NCBI GenBank assembly: GCA_963676075.2
Contig: CAXXNZ010000031.1
Location: forward strand, 1 to 64,000
Reading direction: 5' to 3'
From: JAHJQZ01 sp963676075
Lineage (GTDB): Bacteria > Pseudomonadota > Alphaproteobacteria > Rhizobiales > Devosiaceae
DNA: 64,000 nucleotides
Of the stretch, positions 62,135-64,000 are shown in pieces. The position numbers were made by a program, and so were the translations under genes. Each line of letters begins with the position of its first letter. Positions within the stretch are counted from its first letter, which is position 1. Under the pieces are notes generated by a model. That model saw only the letters and a program-made list of their open reading frames with translations, had not been told where the DNA came from and ran no database searches.

Positions 62135-63420
62135 GGGCGTGTCTGCCCCGATCCACGGACGAGATACTTGAAGCTGGTCAGTTGCTCGACTCCCACCGGT
62201 CCGCGTGCGTGCATCTTGCCGGTGGCGATACCGATCTCGCCGCCCATGCCGAACTCGCCGCCATCGGCGAACTGGGTCGAGGCATTGTGCATCAGGATGG
62301 CGCTGTCGATCTCGGCAAAAAAGCGTGCGACGGCGGCCGGGTCCTCGGCAATGATTGCCTCGGTGTGATGGGAGGAATGGGTTTCGATATGCTCGATGGC
62401 CTCGGACTCGTCACTGACGACCTTCACCGAGATGATCGCATCCTCGTATTCGGTCACCCAGTCCTCATCGGTTGCCGGCACTGCTTCGGATACGAGCGCG
62501 CGGGTCTCATCGTCGCCGCGAATGGCGCAGCCCTTGGCGATCAACACGTCGCAGATCGGCTTGAGATGGGTTTGAGCGATGGCGCGGTCGATAAGCAGGG
62601 TTTCGGCGGCGCCGCAGATCGAGGTGCGGCGCATCTTGGCGTTGAGTACGACCTGTTTGGCTAAGTCGAGATCTGCACTCTGATGCACATAGACATGCAC
62701 GATGCCCTCAAGATGGGCGAAGACGGGCACGCGCGCTTCGGACTGGACACGTCCGACAAGCGATTTGCCGCCGCGCGGCACGATGACATCAATGCCGCCC
62801 TCAAGCCCCTTGAGCATTTCGCCGACGGCGGCGCGGTCTGTGGTCGGCACGATCTGGATCGCCGCTTCGGGCAGGCCGGCAGCCTTCAGACCCTCGACCA
62901 GGCACGCATGGATGGCCCGCGAGGAATGAAACGAGTCCGAACCGCCGCGCAGAATGACGGCATTGCCGGCCTTGAGGCACAGCGCCCCGGCATCGGCGGT
63001 GACATTGGGGCGGGATTCGAAGATGACGCCGATGACACCAAGTGGGGTGCGGACGCGCGAGATGTGCAACCCGTTGGGCCGGTCCCATTCGGCGATGACC
63101 TGTCCCACCGGATCGGCGAAGGCGGCGATGTCGTTGAGGGCGGTGACGATGGATTGGATGCGGGCGTCGTTGAGGGCGAGCCGGTCAATGAAGGATTCGG
63201 ACATGCCACCTGCCCGGGCGGCTTCGACATCGTGGGCGTTGGCGGCGAGAATGTCGGCGCTGCGTGCTGCGATGCGCTCGGCGGCGATGCTGAGGGCGGT
63301 GTTCTTGGCGTCGGTCGAAGCAAAGGCAAGCACGCGCGCGGCAGCGCGGGCGCGTTTGCCCATCGCCACCATTTCGGCGTGAATATCGGCGGAGGCGGTT
63401 GCCGTCTCCTCGGTTGTCAT
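62131..63420 (-). CDS. proA: Gamma-glutamyl phosphate reductase
   Basis: 429 residues from ATG 63420, overlapping the proB stop (ATGA). RTPLGVIGVIFESRPNVTAD, KAGNAVILRGGSDSFHSSRA and KMRRTSICGAAETLL (catalytic Cys) identify ProA. Second step of proline synthesis. Confidence 0.97.
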   Translation of the reverse strand: MTTEETATASADIHAEMVAMGKRARAAARVLAFASTDAKNTALSIAAERIAARSADILAANAHDVEAARAGGMSESFIDRLALNDARIQSIVTALNDIAAFADPVGQVIAEWDRPNGLHISRVRTPLGVIGVIFESRPNVTADAGALCLKAGNAVILRGGSDSFHSSRAIHACLVEGLKAAGLPEAAIQIVPTTDRAAVGEMLKGLEGGIDVIVPRGGKSLVGRVQSEARVPVFAHLEGIVHVYVHQSADLDLAKQVVLNAKMRRTSICGAAETLLIDRAIAQTHLKPICDVLIAKGCAIRGDDETRALVSEAVPATDEDWVTEYEDAIISVKVVSDESEAIEHIETHSSHHTEAIIAEDPAAVARFFAEIDSAILMHNASTQFADGGEFGMGGEIGIATGKMHARGPVGVEQLTSFKYLVRGSGQTRP

Positions 63421-64000
63421 TTCCCGTGTCCTCCCCACTTCAACGACAACAGGGCCAGATTGTCGGCATGCACCATCTCGGTGCGGTTGCCAATCCCGAC
63501 CATTTCCGCGATCGCACTGCTCTTCTTGCCCTTGGCGATGCTGGCCTCTTGGGTGCTCATGCCGGCCAGACCGCGCGCCACTTCCGTGCCGTCGGGGCCG
63601 ACAATAGACACCGCGTCCCCGCGTGAAAAGTCGCCTCTGACCTTTGTGACGCCGATTGGCAGCAGCGACTTGCCGGCTTCGAGCGCCTCGACCGCGCCCT
63701 GATCGATATGGATGGTACCGAGCGAATCGAGCGAGCCGAGGATCCAGCGCTTGCGTGCCGCCGACGGCGACTGGACCGCAGCGAACAGCGTATGCCGCGC
63801 GCCGGCGTCGAGCGCCTTGAGTGGATGGGGCTCTGAGCCTGTAGTAACGATCATCGCCGTGCCGGACTTGGTGGCGATCTTTGCCGCCTCGATCTTGGTT
63901 GACATGCCGCCGCGCGACAGGTGCGAGGCAGCGCCGCCCGCCATGGCCTCGATCTCCGGCGTGATCGCCTCGACCAGCGGCATGTGCTCGGCCTCAGGAT
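63417..64000 (-). CDS. proB: Glutamate 5-kinase, C-terminal part (start beyond the window)
   Basis: The frame continues past the window edge (PEAEHMPLVEAITPEIEAMA). The end of the kinase domain, SHLSRGGMSTKIEAAKIAT, precedes a PUA domain from about KSLLPIGVTKVRGDFSRGDA to the end. First step of proline synthesis, normally inhibited by proline. Coupled to proA. Confidence 0.96.
   Translation of the reverse strand, partial: PEAEHMPLVEAITPEIEAMAGGAASHLSRGGMSTKIEAAKIATKSGTAMIVTTGSEPHPLKALDAGARHTLFAAVQSPSAARKRWILGSLDSLGTIHIDQGAVEALEAGKSLLPIGVTKVRGDFSRGDAVSIVGPDGTEVARGLAGMSTQEASIAKGKKSSAIAEMVGIGNRTEMVHADNLALLSLKWGGHGK

Noticed and set aside
4039..64000. Bacterium as a reduced endosymbiont of the ciliate
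   Set aside because: High GC, dense intact biosynthetic and regulatory genes and expanded signalling do not look reduced; a free-living or loosely associated species fits better.

Overview
The window is a chimera of two unrelated genomes joined at about base 4038/4039. Bases 1-4038 are AT-rich and read cleanly only with a ciliate nuclear code (TAA and TAG = Gln, TGA = the only stop). They hold the 3' part of a MAP-kinase gene with two tiny introns, a von Willebrand A (vWA) domain gene damaged by two compensating frameshifts, and a minus-strand P-loop gene whose 5' end is cut off at the junction. Bases 4039-64000 are GC-rich, densely packed bacterial DNA. The gene families and their order (dnaG-rpoD; proB-proA-nadD-rsfS-rlmH-envC-ctpA-yibQ-rppH; lgt-midA-pgeF; rplY-pth-ychF) point to an alphaproteobacterium of the order Hyphomicrobiales, probably close to Devosiaceae. 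The simplest reading is a chimeric contig from a ciliate culture and its bacterial companion, because a gene is truncated on each side of the same point and the two are fused out of frame.

Bacterial layout. 4.0-10.3 kb: five tandem, same-strand diguanylate cyclases sharing one seven-helix sensor and a GGEEF domain; the first is cut by the junction. 10.5-19.2 kb: a mixed accessory stretch with a YqeY-like protein, a degenerate OmpR-type regulator, an AT-rich pocket with two tiny membrane proteins, a Crp/Fnr regulator diverging from a membrane protein, a TetR regulator with a perfect operator beside a DUF1295 methyltransferase-like protein, a beta-barrel protein, a remnant of a second DUF1295 gene, and a SIR2-TPR protein with six near-identical 132-bp repeats. 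19.2-23.4 kb: primase and the housekeeping sigma factor. 23.4-32.4 kb: small kinase, MscS channel, methyltransferase-like protein, a TetR/DUF2157 pair with three operators, HlyU-like protein, and a hydrolase-YjbQ-ankyrin-TauE operon.

32.6-42.8 kb is a phosphate-related region: ugpBAEC (glycerol-3-phosphate uptake) and phoX with a di-haem protein. Both promoters carry the same three-half-site Pho-box-like motif, and both operons have an intercistronic hairpin after the first gene. 42.8-53.4 kb and 54.9-64.0 kb are mainly minus-strand housekeeping genes for translation, nucleotide and NAD synthesis, proline synthesis and envelope growth.

Short palindromic repeats are scattered at gene ends. 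In several places the repeat itself supplies the stop codon (motif TAGAGC). No rRNA, tRNA, CRISPR array or integrase was seen.
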